Shown here: positions 52,979 to 64,000 of the stretch, one piece after another
Numbering within the stretch: position 1 is the stretch's first letter
Layout: each line of letters begins with the position of its first letter
Assembly: GCA_030549495.1 (NCBI GenBank)
Contig: JAUIRK010000889.1
Coordinates: 1,242,501 to 1,306,500, forward strand
Length of the DNA stretch: 64,000 nucleotides
Reading direction: 5' to 3'
DNA from: Nectonema munidae
Taxonomy: Eukaryota > Nematomorpha > Nectonematoida > Nectonematidae
Made by a program: the position numbers and the translations under genes
The notes under the pieces: model-generated
Told to the model about the DNA's origin: nothing
Seen by the model: only the letters and a program-made list of their open reading frames with translations
Database searches by the model: none

Positions 52979-54631
52979 AAACGCTTAACCAACGCTTCAT
53001 CAAATTTGTGGATTTGAAAGAATATCAAAATAAATTTTTAAATTTGTCACTTTCCTTATAATTGATCACTATCTTTAAACCTAGAAGACTTCTATATATT
53101 TTTTATACAAAATCGATGAGATTTGAAAATCCCACTTCTAGTCAAAATTTCGCATATTCACGACAAATTTAAAATATTTGCAATTTTGAAGAACTTGAAT
53201 CACATATGTACAAGTTATACTTGTTTGAAATTTAGTCAAGTGGTATACATCATCACCATCATGAATGTGAATATATACGACTTTTTTGAGGTCAGGTTTA
53301 CTTTAAATTTAAAAAAATGGTCTATTGAATTGTGTATAATATGAAGGATGTGATAGAAAGGCTTCTTGTCATAGAAAGAGCTCGATTTTGACATTTTTCT
53401 AATTTGAATGAAATTTAACATCGCACAGCGACATAGGAAGATACTTTTATTTTATAAAAATTTCAAATTTTGATGTAATGTGAAAGAATCAAATGATCTC
53501 CCTATACTTTTAATGCAAAATTTGGTTGAAAAGGGTACAAGTAAAATTACGTTCGGATTTGTGTTTTTTTTAGTAAAAAACGCCATCTTCTTTTGGCATG
53601 AAACTAGTTAGCAAGGTTTCCTAAGTACATATAAGATGTATTCCTACATTCCAAGTTAAAATTAAATGACAGTGTTTATATTGAGTAGTTTAAAATATCG
53701 ATATGCTTTTAAGCCTCCATTTATACTGTTGTAGAGTGATTATTTCAACTATAAGAAATTTTTTTTAGATATTTTGAAAAAAATCACTCAATCATTTGAT
53801 ATTGGTTTATTTGTAGCGTCAGTCCACTTTTATATTTCAAAGAAAGACCCTAAATAAACTTTGCGATTTTACATCGTTCTTTTTCCGTCTTCAAATATCA
53901 ATAGTTTGAAAGTTTTCCTATAGTACTAAGTTAATACAAAAAGAATATTAAAAAAAACTTTAACATTTCAAGGGTCAGTATATTCTTTTGTCACTTAAGT
54001 GGCTTTGTTAATATTTTTAAAATAAGATACCAAGCCTTAGTAAAAGAAAAGTATTTCTAAACTCAAAGGGTGAAAAACTGTTTTTAATCCAAAATTGAAT
54101 ACTTTTACATTTTAAGGGCCAGTTAAGGTAACATTTCTTGTTTTCTCTCGAACTTTTATAAGAATATTGTATTTTTTGTGTTTACTTTGTCATGTACTTG
54201 AATATAACTAAAAAAATACTATTTAAAAATAAAAAGGCTCGATAAGTTCTTTTCTCACTTTAGTAACATTATCAAAATTTAAAAAAAAAAAGATCCCATT
54301 TTTAATAATAGAGAAAAGTAATTCTTCTAATTAGAGTAACAATAACCCATTTTGTTAGAATTATTTGGAATTTATTATTTCTATGCGGCTCATCAGTCAT
54401 CTTTACACGCCTTCTGTTCACTCAGCATATCCATTAAGGTTGTTAGCCAATATAGATGAATGAACTGAACACTATTGTTACCAAGTTAATATTGATTTTT
54501 ACAACACGTCTTTTTTCGGGTATTTTTAACATTCAAGGTATACTTAGTGTACCGCTAAACCAGAAAGGGATTACAACTTGCGTTGATCTACCTTTTTACT
54601 GAGTTGTTATTATCGGTTTTTTTATATCAGA
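52979..54631. other. 3' flank of two-helix gene, then AT-rich spacer
   Basis: Poly(A) signal AATAAA at 53029-53034. Beyond it I see no gene or element. Confidence 0.4.
53029..53034 (+). terminator. Poly(A) signal of the two-helix membrane protein gene
   Basis: AATAAA about 50 bases after the TAA at 52976-52978, at the usual distance for a short 3' UTR. Confidence 0.5.
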
Positions 54632-54635
54632 TTAA

Positions 54636-54753
54636 CCCAGTATAATCAGACGATATCTGATGTAAAGCAGATTTGTATTAAAAGGCATTGATAAACGTAG
54701 ACGATTTCATTTAAAAGGTGTGTCACCTATAGGTGACGTTGGTTGTATTTGGG
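54636..54753 (+). mobile_element. piggyBac-type MITE, copy l
   Basis: TTAA 54632-54635 on the left and TTAG 54754-54757 on the right. A perfect 16-bp palindrome GTCACCTATAGGTGAC lies at 54722-54737. TCAGACGATATCTGA word inside. Confidence 0.85.
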
Positions 54754-54757
54754 TTAG

Positions 54758-55863
54758 CTGAAATTGAATTTCTTAAATTTCTCTGAATGATAGAAACTTA
54801 TATATCAAGCTCTTACTTTAATACTAATTACATTCACAAAAATTAATTGCATTAGTTCTGACAACTTTTTTAACTAATTTTGTTATTCTGAATTTAGAGT
54901 TTTTTACAATGGCAATCTCTTAATTTCCATGACTATATAAGTGGTCAATACATATTCAGTATGTAAATAAATAATTACTCATTTGTTGTCAAATGTTTTG
55001 ATAGCTTCTAAAAACTTCGAGAAGTTGGAAACGGGAGACAACCACTCATAATTTTTCAGACTCATGGTTAATGTTAATTTTAAAAATATATTTTCAAAAA
55101 CTAAAACATTTTAATTTTACTCTGGCATTACTTGTAATAAATTAAAAATTTAGTAGATAAGTTTTTCTTCGGTGTTTTTACTAAAATAACATTTAATATT
55201 TTCTCATCCAAAAATATAGTTATAAGAAAAAATGTTCCTTTATTTTTTGCCTAAACAGAGGTGTGCGTGGCATATGTTGCCAAGCCTTGGTCTAGAAGTC
55301 CACTTTCACGCATATAGGTAATCTTAATCGCAAAAAAAGTAGTATTGAAATTTTTTAAATATTCAGGTATTTTGCATTTTCTTTTTTTAAAGGATCCTTT
55401 TTTGATTTCATAGTCTCTAATGCAACCAATTATATAAATATTTTAGTGAGCAGCAATGGGTGTACATCGTGCATTTTTTCTTCGTTTTCCTAAAATAATT
55501 ATGTCAAAATTTGTTTCATAATTGGCCCCTTTTCAGATTCAAGTTTTAACCAATTTTCCAATTACTTTCTTTGATTTATTTTTCCTGACTCAACTTTGAG
55601 ATGTTATCGGATATTCGCAAAAATTTTACATTCTCATCCGCGGATCATTTAAGCTCCAACATCCGCCCCGCAATCTTCAAATATTTTTCTTTTTAATATG
55701 CCGCAAAGTTTTTTTCGGAATGTTTACTTTATCCAAAATTTTTATAATGCATATACATTGACATCCTTTCTCTAAATTTTTAAGAAGTATAAAACTTGTG
55801 TTTAGTTAAAAGAACAATTATGATATCCGCGTACATTATGAAAATAATTCTGACATACGCATC
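54758..55863. other. AT-rich spacer
   Basis: Nothing recognised on either strand. Confidence 0.35.
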
Positions 55864-55871
55864 CTCTACGA

Positions 55872-56133
55872 CAGAGGTACTCAATTGGGGGCTCACGGTC
55901 CAAATTCGGACCTTTTGAGTGTTGTAGTTAGACTTCAGGTGAAGATTATTAGAATTTCAATATTATTTATAATTAAAATGAATATTGATTTGTTAATGAA
56001 ATTATAATTTTATTATTCTTTTCTGAGATGGTTGTTTTATTTTCTTCATTTCATGCAATAAAATTTTTTGGACCTATGCATACATTGGAACTTGTCTAAC
56101 TGGACCTTTGCTTATAATGGTTGAGTAGCCCTG
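55872..56133. mobile_element. Non-autonomous hAT (262 bp)
   Basis: Ends CAGAGGTACTCAATTG and (complement) CAGGGCTACTCAACC. Flanks CTCTACGA and CTCTAGGA agree in 7 of 8 bases. GGTCC and GGACC words recur inside. Confidence 0.78.
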
Positions 56134-56413
56134 CTCTAGGATGTCAAATTTGATATCCGCATCGGCAGATACAAATAATTTCACATCCGATACATCTCCA
56201 TTTCAAAGTAAAAAGCATTTTATCAAAATGTTTGTAAAAGAAGTTTTTGATATTTTCAAGAAAACATTCTCAAATTCCGCCCATAATTCACCTAGGCAAA
56301 AATTTAAGGAAATGCTTATTGAATTTTATGAACAAAACTAGAAAATTATTATTAATGTCCGAAAATGGATCATTTTCAGTTAGCACTAGTCAACGGAAAA
56401 GCACTTTTTTTGA

Positions 56414-56527
56414 CCCGTTAATGGCCAGAATAATCAGACGATATTTAATGTAAAGCAGATTTGTATTAAAGAGCATTGATAAAGACAGACGATTTTAATT
56501 TTGTAAAGTCGACTCTGGCCGTTAACC
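56414..56527 (+). mobile_element. piggyBac-type MITE, copy m, right end decayed
   Basis: The left CCCGTTAATGGCCAG follows TTGA; the right end GGCCGTTAACC has lost its last bases. Same subfamily as copy h. TCAGACGATATTTAA word inside. Confidence 0.75.
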
Positions 56528-56570
56528 GAAAATCAGGGCTACAATCTCAAACAATCTGTAGTACTGATAT

Positions 56571-56576
56571 TTTTAT
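56571..56576 (-). terminator. Possible poly(A) signal for the tra2-like gene
   Basis: AATAAA on the minus strand about 200 bases after the TAG at 56776-56774. Other signals could be used. Confidence 0.35.
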
Positions 56577-56654
56577 TCATAATTAGCTGCCACCATTTTC
56601 AAATATGACAGCAAAATTGAAAGTACGAAATGTTGATAAAAGCAAAGGTGAAAG

Positions 56655-56766
56655 TGTAAAATGAGACAGAATTATTGAAATTAAAGACAAGGAAAAATGG
56701 ATATATTACAAAGATATTAAAAAGAGAATTGCTGGAAAAGTCATCCATCTAGCAAAGAAGAGGTAA
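56655..56766 (+). other. Short lysine-rich open segment antisense to the tra2-like 3' UTR
   Basis: In one plus-strand frame: DRIIEIKDKEKWIYYKDIKK then RIAGKVIHLAKKR before a TAA. It reads like the end of a protein, but nothing upstream supports it. Possibly a repeat-derived fragment. Confidence 0.15.
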
Positions 56767-56773
56767 AGACAAA

Positions 56774-57337
56774 CTAATAGCGCGGACGTCTTCTGTCGTA
56801 GTCATCATAGTCATGGCGGTAGTCATCGTAAGAACTATTTCTGTAGCTGTAGGATCTTCTTGGCCTGTTTTTGAAGCCCATGTAAACACCTGGAGTAGGG
56901 GAGTGGGGCTTCTGGGTGACCGAGAAGTCTACTCGAATAACCTTGCCATCTAATTCCACGCCATTGCACCTTTCTTTGGCGTACTTTGCATCTTCTAGGC
57001 TGTCGTACTTGACAAAGCCAAAGCCTCGTGATCTTCCATCAGCATCATACACGATTCTCAAGTCCTCGATACGACCGTACATTCGGAAAATGTTTTCAAG
57101 CGTTCTCTCAGTTGTGTGAAAACTCAAGCCGAATATGCCCACGGATTTGTTGGGCACGGGATTATCCCGAACCATACTACTGTTGCGCGTGTTTCTCTCG
57201 CCATAGCTGGGATATTTCTTTCGAAAGGAAGGAGATCTAGATCTACTTCTTCTGTATCTACCTGAGACATTTCGTTGAGGAGAGTGTGAACGTGAGCGGC
57301 TATACGAATAACTTCTTGATCGGCTGCGAGGTGACAT
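56774..57337 (-). CDS. tra2: Transformer-2-like SR splicing factor, single exon
   Basis: 187 residues. An arginine-serine N-terminal region (about 1-40, RSRSRSYSYSRSRS) precedes one RNA-recognition motif (about 64-139) with RNP2 VGIFGL at 66-71 and RNP1 RGFGFVKY at 104-111. The RRM is followed by the linker KPHSPTPGVYMG (143-154), the hallmark of Tra2 proteins. The C-terminal tail is rich in Arg, Tyr and Asp. In the family the protein is nuclear, binds GA-rich exonic enhancers and promotes exon inclusion, including in sex-determination pathways of insects. The ATG follows GAAGAAA, a good context. At 187 residues it is shorter than human TRA2B (288) or fly Tra2 (264), mainly in the RS regions. 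No introns are visible, unlike the usual gene, so it may be a retrocopy that kept an open frame or a compact paralogue. Confidence 0.85.
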   Translation of the reverse strand: MSPRSRSRSYSYSRSRSHSPQRNVSGRYRRSRSRSPSFRKKYPSYGERNTRNSSMVRDNPVPNKSVGIFGLSFHTTERTLENIFRMYGRIEDLRIVYDADGRSRGFGFVKYDSLEDAKYAKERCNGVELDGKVIRVDFSVTQKPHSPTPGVYMGFKNRPRRSYSYRNSSYDDYRHDYDDYDRRRPRY

Positions 57338-58044
57338 TTTCTTCAGCGTGGAAAATTAAAGGAAGCTTGAAGCAAAGAGAAAAAGAAATGACTGATAAGC
57401 TTTCTTCAAATATCAACTAGTATAAAAATATATAATTAATTTTATTTTCAACTTCACAAATATAAGATTTGAATTTTTCGCAAACTCTCACAAAACTTTT
57501 GCTTCTTTTTTCTAATACACATACGACAACGGCTTCTTATCTACATTTTCCCTTTAGTTATGAGGCAACCGAAATAGGCATTTAGCACACTAAAAGAGTA
57601 GATGATGGATAAAACCCATTTCTTCTTTCTGTATGCCAAAATTTCGCCTTCAAAAGCTTTTTTCATTTTGAACATACTTAGCAAAAATATATTGATTAAA
57701 ATATAAATTAAAAAATCTGAAAGAAGCCCCACTCTATTTCATTCTAAAATTAGGTCAATAAGTGGGTTTACAGTCAAATCACCCCATTAATACAACTAGC
57801 CTATAAAATTTTATTGGAAAAGAAAAAGAAAATATGATTCTCAACAATTGAACGTATGACTGACTGTGTCATTTCGCGCATTTTAAAATTGTCTTTTATA
57901 ATATCTACAATTAAAATCTTCAAAGTTATAATATTTTTTGCAATTCAAATCCTCGCTTCATTTTTGGAAAAATGTTCTAATAAAATGTTTTTTTGTCTTA
58001 TTTATAGTATAAATATAAATTTTTGAATGTGCCTTTTTTCAATA
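57338..58044. other. 5' flank of the tra2-like gene and spacer
   Basis: The first 100 bases upstream of the ATG on the minus strand include TATATA-rich sequence that could hold a promoter. The 63-codon minus-strand frame at 57541-57732 has no recognised features. Otherwise AT-rich. Confidence 0.3.
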
Positions 58045-58736
58045 AAAGTAAACACCCGATAACTAGAAGTCATGGGAACCGATAAGATTATTTTGAGTTA
58101 TCCGAAGTTGCATGTGAGGTAGCACGATGTACCTAATTTTGTTAAATAAATACATTTTTGATCATGACTATTGAGCGATATGCATACCCATGCGCAAATT
58201 TAGGGAAATAAAATTTGAGAAAAAATTATTTTTAATGTATTTTATTTTATAAAAAGGACAGGAACGAATATATACAAAAGTACAATAAATTAGATGGAAA
58301 AGATGACGACATCTCGAGTTTACCCGCTATGACGATAAATCATTTCATAATAAATGGAAGCAAGTTGTTCGTGCTGGTAAATACCTCAGCGCTGAAAATG
58401 TTGTACAGCTAAATGAATAAATACATGCGTGATTCACACTTTGATTTGTCAATAAAACTCGATTTTCAAAGCACGTGAAATATTTAGCAATTCACACAAA
58501 AAAATTAAAAATTGTTATTGAGATTAATAGAAGTTCGAGATAACCAAAGTTCAAAACATGTAAGATGCCATCAAAACATACATGAATTACTTCGAGTTTA
58601 GCGGAATTTCTAATTATCGGATTTTGGGTTAAAAGAACAAATTAACATGTGTGAAATATAGTTGGGAATGGGGTTGCGATCGATTCCGAGTTAACGAAGC
58701 TTCGACTTATTCAAATGAGTTATCGGGAGTTTACTG
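58045..58736. mobile_element. Non-autonomous Tigger-like element (about 690 bp)
   Basis: The right end (complement CAGTAAACTCCCGATAACTC) is followed by TA. The left end AAGTAAACACCCGATAAC matches with two or three changes and also follows TA. TA duplication and this terminal word fit the Tc1/mariner Tigger group. No transposase text inside. Confidence 0.7.
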
Positions 58737-58738
58737 TA

Positions 58739-59699
58739 TTTAAAATATTTTTCATTTTCTGTCAATTACCATTGTATAAAATCGTATCCGGTAAATTCCC
58801 GACCCCAATCCATCGAAGTGTCAATTCACTGAGAATCAATTCACCGATTTAAATGAGAAAAAACATACAATAAATTAAAAATTTATATAAAATTTCTCTT
58901 TCTGTCTCCTGTTTTTCTCTTCCGCTTTCTCTGCTAAAACTCAATCATTCACTCAAGCTCTCTTCTTTCATTCAAGCCTCTTCTCTTGTTAAGCCTTCCT
59001 ATCTCATTCAGCTCTCTTCTCTCCAGTGACGTAGCTAGGCTGGGGCATGAGGGGCCGTGCCCACACTCCTATGTACCTCATGGTGCCCCCATGCATCTTA
59101 TGCGATATCAGTTTTCGAAAATTTCTCAAATGAAAAGATCAAGTATAAATAATGTTGCACAAGTTTTTTGTTTTCCCTTCTATCAACTTTTAATTGGCTA
59201 CACCACTTCTTCTGTCTACTTTTCATTTAGAGTTAAATTAAAATAGTTTTCAATCGTTACAATTTTATATCAATGAATATTGTTAGACTCGCGCTAAGAA
59301 TTTTTTTTCAACAAAAGTCACTTAATCTTTATCACTACGTTTGCTACATTTTGTAACATTTGAAATTTTCAAGTCAAATTTTTTTAAAGAGTTATTTGGG
59401 AATGAATATTTTGACTAGCTATTCGGGTTAAAAGCAAGAATACTCTATTTTCTTAATATTTGAGCAGAGATATTTTTTATAATGTTTGATTGTTAAATTT
59501 TAACGCTGTAAATAATTAATTAAATCATTTTTTTAAGAAAATTTGTTGATTATTATAATAAAAATATAATATCGAAACAAAATGTTTCAGTTGTTAAAAA
59601 TGTACTTGATCTATTTATGACAGCTGTCAGAATTTTATTTGTAGAAAGAAATATTCAAAGAAACGCAATGATTTTCTTTTCTCGTTTACTTTGACTTAT
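58739..59699. other. Spacer with a hAT-like end
   Basis: CAGTGACGTAGCTAGGCTGG at about 59024 and the GC-rich 70 bases after it resemble the terminal repeat of a common invertebrate DNA transposon type; no matching right end is seen. Tandem CTCTCTTC-like pyrimidine sequence lies at about 58910-59025. Confidence 0.35.
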
Positions 59700-59707
59700 G
59701 TTAGTTT

Positions 59708-59983
59708 GGTCCTCGGACATTTCGCCCCATTATTTTCATAAGACAGTTCGTCCCATGGACAATTCGCCCCATTATTTTCATGACATTTTGTTTCATGGAC
59801 AATTCGCCCCATTATTTTCATAAGGCATTTTATCTCATGGACAATTCTAAAAAATTAAGAGATAAAATGATTAATTTGAAATAATTTAATATAGATAAAA
59901 TAAACAATATAAAAATTTTTAATAATTTTACACATATAATAAGCAAAGATGGATGAAACTATGGGGCGAAATGTCTGTGGACC
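59708..59983. mobile_element. Unclassified MITE with 8-bp duplication and internal tandem units
   Basis: Ends GGTCCTCGGACATTTCG and (complement) GGTCCACAGACATTTCG continue as a matching inverted repeat through CCCCAT. A perfect 8-bp duplication GTTAGTTT lies at 59700-59707 and 59984-59991. The left half contains about three tandem units of GGACAATTCGCCCCATTA type. 8-bp duplications are used by hAT, P and Merlin superfamilies, but the GGTCC terminus is not one I can place. Confidence 0.85.
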
Positions 59984-60313
59984 GTTAGTTTAAATAATTA
60001 AACATTGGCTTTTGCTGCTTATAAAAACTTGAAAATATGAAATAAACTCTAATTCTTTATGCCTCCTATTATTTTGAAATTATTCTGAGAAAAAAATTCA
60101 ATTCTGAGAAAATTACAATTAAAATAAATAAAAGAAAAGCAACAGTTTTAGTGATTAAAAAATAATAACTAAATTTTGAAATTTTTATCAATTAAAATTT
60201 TAATATAAATTAAAATTCGTTATTTCTAAATAAAGTGAGTAATATAGATGAACAAGTTAAAGGGGAGGTTTTCAATAAGTTCACATTAACTTTTTCAATT
60301 TTATATATATTAA

Positions 60314-60419
60314 CCTTTTGAGGCATGGGTTTTCTATCGTCTGCTTTCTTTCTCAATGAGTTTTTATATAAATTAAACAGACGATTTTTGGAAACTGGTG
60401 CACCATGTGTCTGAAAGGG
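60314..60419. mobile_element. piggyBac-type MITE, copy n
   Basis: TTAA 60310-60313 and 60420-60423. Ends CCTTTTGAGGCATGGG and (complement) CCCTTTCAGACACATGG. A palindrome TGGTGCACCA lies at 60396-60405. Facing TCGTCTGC and CAGACGA words as in copy f. Confidence 0.82.
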
Positions 60420-60423
60420 TTAA

Positions 60424-61079
60424 TTGATAACATGAAAGAATATAATAAAATAGTATGAGAAAAATCTATTAAAAATATTTTAATGAGTTTTATGATCTCA
60501 ATCAAGCAGAAAGCAGAAGAAACGACTATTTATGAACAAAATGAAATGAAGAGACTTATGAGTGAAGATTTATATTTAAATCTTAAAAAAAAATTTATCA
60601 TAGTAAAATCTATGTAGCCCTGAGTAACCCCTCAATATATGCTATTATTAATTTAACTGTTATTTACTATTAATTAAGAATGCATTAAAATTTTGTAAAA
60701 AACATGTTTTACCGACAAAAAACCTAAATAAAAAATTCTAAGAAATAAGTAAGAAAATCGGACATACTTACAAATAATGAAGTTCAGTTAATCTGATCAA
60801 ATAATGAAAATATAAAATAAAAAATTTTAGGGATTATATTAATTATTTTATTTTGTCTTTTAGTTTTTTTTGAATAAGAAAAAGGTAGAGGTAGCATTAA
60901 AAATGCATCAACTCGAAAAAATTTTGGCCTCTTTACCTAAATCTCTTTTAAATCCATATAAATTAAGACTTTTAACATACTTTAATAGTATTAAAAAATA
61001 GCAAAGAGAAATCTCTATACATACGTTATATCTATATCTACTATTAAAATTTTCTCATTATTTTACACTCCTTTACAAC
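60424..61079. other. AT-rich spacer
   Basis: No recognised gene or element end; it may include the 3' part of the neighbouring LINE. Confidence 0.3.
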
Positions 61080-63060
61080 ATTATATTTATTAACTATTTT
61101 ACTTATTTTATTCATCGATTTAGTTTCGCGCATGTTTATTTCTAGTCTTTTTTTCAAAGTTTCTTTGCTATTTTTTTTCAAGTTCTTTAGCAATTAGTTT
61201 CCTACTACAACTAGTTGTCAGCATATTAGATCACACTCATAACTTCTTTAACTATATCTTTAAGAATTTCATGCATGATAACGTTAAAAAAAAGGCTTAA
61301 TACAGAACCTTGATGCAAATCTATATATATTTCAAATGTCTTAAAGATTGAATTGTCTATTTTGACATGTGTATCTTTGGTTTCATATAAACTCATGGGA
61401 ACTCTGACTAGTCTTTCGTTTACGTTTTTTTTTCAGAGCCCACTGAATCAAGGTACTTGAAACAGAATCAAAAACCTTTTATAAATCTATAAATGCTAAA
61501 TAACGGGCTTTTCTATTTCTTGATTTTTCAATCAGTTTTCTTAAAATATAAATAACATAGTTAGTTCCTTTTCCTTTTGTAAATCTAAACTGTTTTCTGT
61601 TTATGTTAACTGTTTTATTGAGAAGGTTGAGCAATACTCTTTCAGCGATTTTCATATCTTGTTCCAGTAGTTTCACAGTTCTATAATTTGATCATTCCAT
61701 TATGTCTCCTTTATCTTTATATAAAGGTATAATTAAACTTTTCCTCAAAAAATCAGGAATATAAAATTTCTAGGGTTATACTTGTCAAAGCCTGAAAAAT
61801 TTATCCTCAAATAATATTAACAATTCAAAAGGGGAATTTCTATACTCTGCGGATTTCTTCGGTACATTTCATAAAAAGCTGGATGAGCTTCTTCGATTGT
61901 TATTGCTTCACATGGTCCTTGAATTTATTTAAAATATTTGAAAAATAACAATTTAAATCAATTTATGTGTTTATGTGTTTTTTTATATTTGTTTTCTTAG
62001 ATTTGTTTTTAAGTTTTTTATATTTTCTTTCTTAAACTACTCCAGTCTTATCAAGTTTTAGGAAAAAGTTGGAGCAGTTTAGAAAGAAAAACAGTTAAAA
62101 CTCAAAAAACTTTTAGAGAAAAGAAAATAAAAAGACTGAACAATAAACTTTTTAATTTTATTTTTTTTTAATTTTTTTTATTTTTATTTTTTTAAATGAA
62201 AAATCATTTTTTGTATAAGTTTAGTAGAGTTTGGGTAAAAAATCAGACAGCAGATTTGATTTTACAGTGTATCTTCCACAAAGTCCTTTCTCATTTTTAA
62301 GCACGCAATGCCTCTATATCAGTATTTTCTCTTTTTCATTTTATCAATTCAAAAAATTTTTCTAGATTGATTCTTTCTTGAACATATGATTGAATTTTGT
62401 TTTGTTTCTATTACAATTTTCTTGAAACTTCTTTTAACATCATTATATAATACCTTTGTTTCTTCTGTTTTAAGTTTTTCCCAATTCTTAAAAGCCCCTC
62501 TTTTCTTCTTTATTTTGTTCCTTACTTCATTTTTTCAAAACAAAACAGACTTGAGTATTTTTTTTTAGCTTTTGTCTGCTCCCAAAACTTTCTCTGTTGT
62601 TGTTGTGAGATCTCTTTTAAATCCTATATAATACATCTTTCTTTTTTATCCCATACTAGTTTATCTAATTCAAAATAAAACTCTTCTTTCAACCAATTTG
62701 TGGGTCATAAATTGAAACGAAAGGTCATATCTCATTATTTAAGCACATATCTAATACAATTATTCTGTCGGTAACATAGTTACCATTCACTAATTTAGTA
62801 ATAAATTCCAACTTGACCATTATCGCAACTTCTGCTGAACTCTTGCTATTGCCAAACCCAAAAAAGCTTAAAATGTTCAATTTTTTTACATTTTTGACAT
62901 TTATATCTTACCTCTTGTAAAATTACAATGTCTACCCTTCTTCTATTGAACATCTTGGTGATTTCTACTTACTTTCCAACTAAGCTATGGACATTCAACT
63001 TTCCAGATCTCAAATTTTCTACAATTTTTGTATAGGTATTCTTTCTGTGGTAGGAAAACG
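61080..63060 (-). mobile_element. LINE with endonuclease and reverse transcriptase remains
   Basis: On the minus strand, from the 5' end: SGKLNVHSLVGK (WNVRSL motif at an endonuclease start), NRRRVDIVILQEVRY, VTDRIIVLDMCLN and FVSIYDPQIG (endonuclease), then after repeat R the reverse transcriptase: ERVLLNLLNKTVNINRKQFR, TKGKGTNYVIYILRKLIEKS, YLAFIDL and KVFDSVSSTLIQWALK, LHQGSVLSLFF and YADN (YADD loop). It ends about RLEINMRETKSM. Many frame changes. No ORF1 is seen, so the 5' end may be truncated. Same group as 13206-13569 and 26285-26975. Confidence 0.75.
61927..62250 (+). repeat. 320-base dispersed repeat R, copy 2
   Basis: See copy 1 at 35030-35350. Here it separates the endonuclease and reverse transcriptase halves of a different LINE. 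No target duplication is evident. Confidence 0.75.
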
Positions 63061-63559
63061 ATTGAACCCGCGCGATACTTATAGCTGTACCGGACCAATT
63101 TTTGTTTGTGTTCTTATTATAAAAAGTTTTTGGAAAAGTTTTACAAATTGGATGACTTTCGTGACGCTAACCCTCCTATTTTATCACTCTAGACTTTGTA
63201 GCAGAAAATGGAAGAGGATTTGTAGAACCAAAAATAAATATAAAGTACGTGACCTAAAGTGTGAATATTACTTTGACTTGTTTCAAATTGCAAATCACAT
63301 AAATTCCATTATAAAAGGAAGTAAAAATAATCAAGTTATTTTATATGAAAATTGGATAAAATTGATGATAATTTTGAGATTTCAAAGGAATTTAACAAAT
63401 ATTTTACACCTTTGCCATCATTACACTTATCATCATCTAAGACAGCATTCTCATAAAGGAATATTTTCCTATAAGGTTAGAAATACTTGTCAAATTTATT
63501 CCATTATCGACGCGATGAAAACAATAGTTGGCAAGATATATTTGGTGTTTCTATTAATC
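63061..63559. other. Region 5' of a plus-strand LINE, unassigned
   Basis: The long open frame across 62987-63571 mixes antisense LINE sequence with unassigned text. Part of it (a plus-strand frame reading KFYKLDDFRDANPPIL) could be LINE endonuclease or ORF1 debris. I do not regard it as a host gene. Confidence 0.3.
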
Positions 63560-64000
63560 ACATTAAATTGATCAATCATCTCGTCTGCTATTAAAATGCG
63601 GAAATCATAAATCTCTCTAATTCTACAGGAATATATTCAAAGAACCTCAAAGTTCACAACGTAGTTACTGTTTTGAAAAAACCAAAAATCTCAAATCACA
63701 AATTATAGACCTATTTTTTTAATTCCCATATTATCAAACATTTTTAAAAAGTTTTTAATTTTTCAACTCAAGGAATATTTCGTAAAACAGAACATTTATT
63801 TTTCATGACAAATATTCAGCTAAGTTATTGCACTCTTACTTAATAAAGGGATTTTTGATCTCCTTGAAAAAAAAGAATTTATTATTTTATTCTTTAATAT
63901 ATCAAATTCGTTTGATACGGTTAATAACTCCATTTGGATTGATAAACTCTTTAGTTTTGGTTTTATTAACAATACTCTAAGGGTAGTGATAAAATACGCG
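63560..64000 (+). mobile_element. LINE reverse transcriptase, cut by the window edge
   Basis: Across frames: NAEIINLSNSTGIYSKNLK then VHNVVTVLKKPK, RPIFLIPILSNIFKKFLIFQ, LKEYFVKQNIYF, FFNISNSFDTVNNSIWIDKL and FSFGFINNTLRVVIKY. These are the fingers and palm motifs before the YADD loop of a jockey/CR1-like LINE, similar to that at 34800-38400. It continues past 64000. Confidence 0.68.

Noticed and set aside
62987-63571. 194-codon plus-strand protein
   Set aside because: The first part is antisense to a LINE endonuclease and the rest has biased AT-rich composition with no motif.

Overview
This is an AT-rich eukaryotic window made mostly of transposable elements. Short introns with GT-AG ends, an SR-type splicing factor and the mix of hAT, piggyBac and Tigger DNA transposons with non-LTR LINEs and tRNA-derived SINEs suggest an arthropod. 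The repeat repertoire reminds me of copepods such as salmon lice, but that is recall and was not tested. Everything here was read by eye from the sequence. I saw no rRNA gene, CRISPR array, prokaryotic operon or LTR element.

Host genes are few. On the minus strand a single-exon transformer-2-like SR protein (56774-57337) is the only gene I recognise. On the plus strand a 110-residue two-helix membrane protein (52646-52978) has its own poly(A) signal, with a hydrophobic ORF and a TATA box pointing the other way just upstream. A small two-exon minus-strand gene (16949-16468) encodes 71 residues. A longer minus-strand gene is inferred from phase-compatible exons between 33125 and 28670. It may continue through weaker, damaged exons at 23575-22385. 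I do not recognise its product. Its introns are full of transposons, and one piggyBac-type MITE lies inside a probable exon.

Mobile elements by region: 1-5 kb holds a tandem trio of piggyBac-type MITEs plus Tigger and piggyBac transposase remains. 5.3-6.5 kb is a decayed hAT. 8.8-9.2 kb is a SINE-like retroposon with a 19-bp duplication. 11.8-15.3 kb is a four-level nest: a hAT, then a piggyBac, then a LINE, then a TTC repeat. 15.6-16.3 kb has two adjoining hAT MITEs. 18-19 and 24-25.5 kb hold two copies of an unclassified arthropod transposase-like family. 19438-22137 is an almost intact hAT with a perfect 8-bp duplication. 26-27 kb is a LINE with SINEs. 29.7-30.8 kb is a second hAT remnant. 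34.8-38.4 kb is a LINE with ORF1, endonuclease and reverse transcriptase. 39.9-44.1 kb holds two more piggyBac transposase remains. 45-60 kb carries several short non-autonomous elements with clean duplications. 61-64 kb holds two LINEs in opposite orientation.

The most interesting pattern is a group of about fifteen piggyBac-type MITEs. They share short internal CAGACGA words, yet each subfamily carries a different 10-18 bp dyad just inside one end. Several sit in tandem and share a single TTAA. The larger piggyBac element at 11926-14957 contains a dyad almost the same as that of one MITE subfamily, so it or a relative may have mobilised them.
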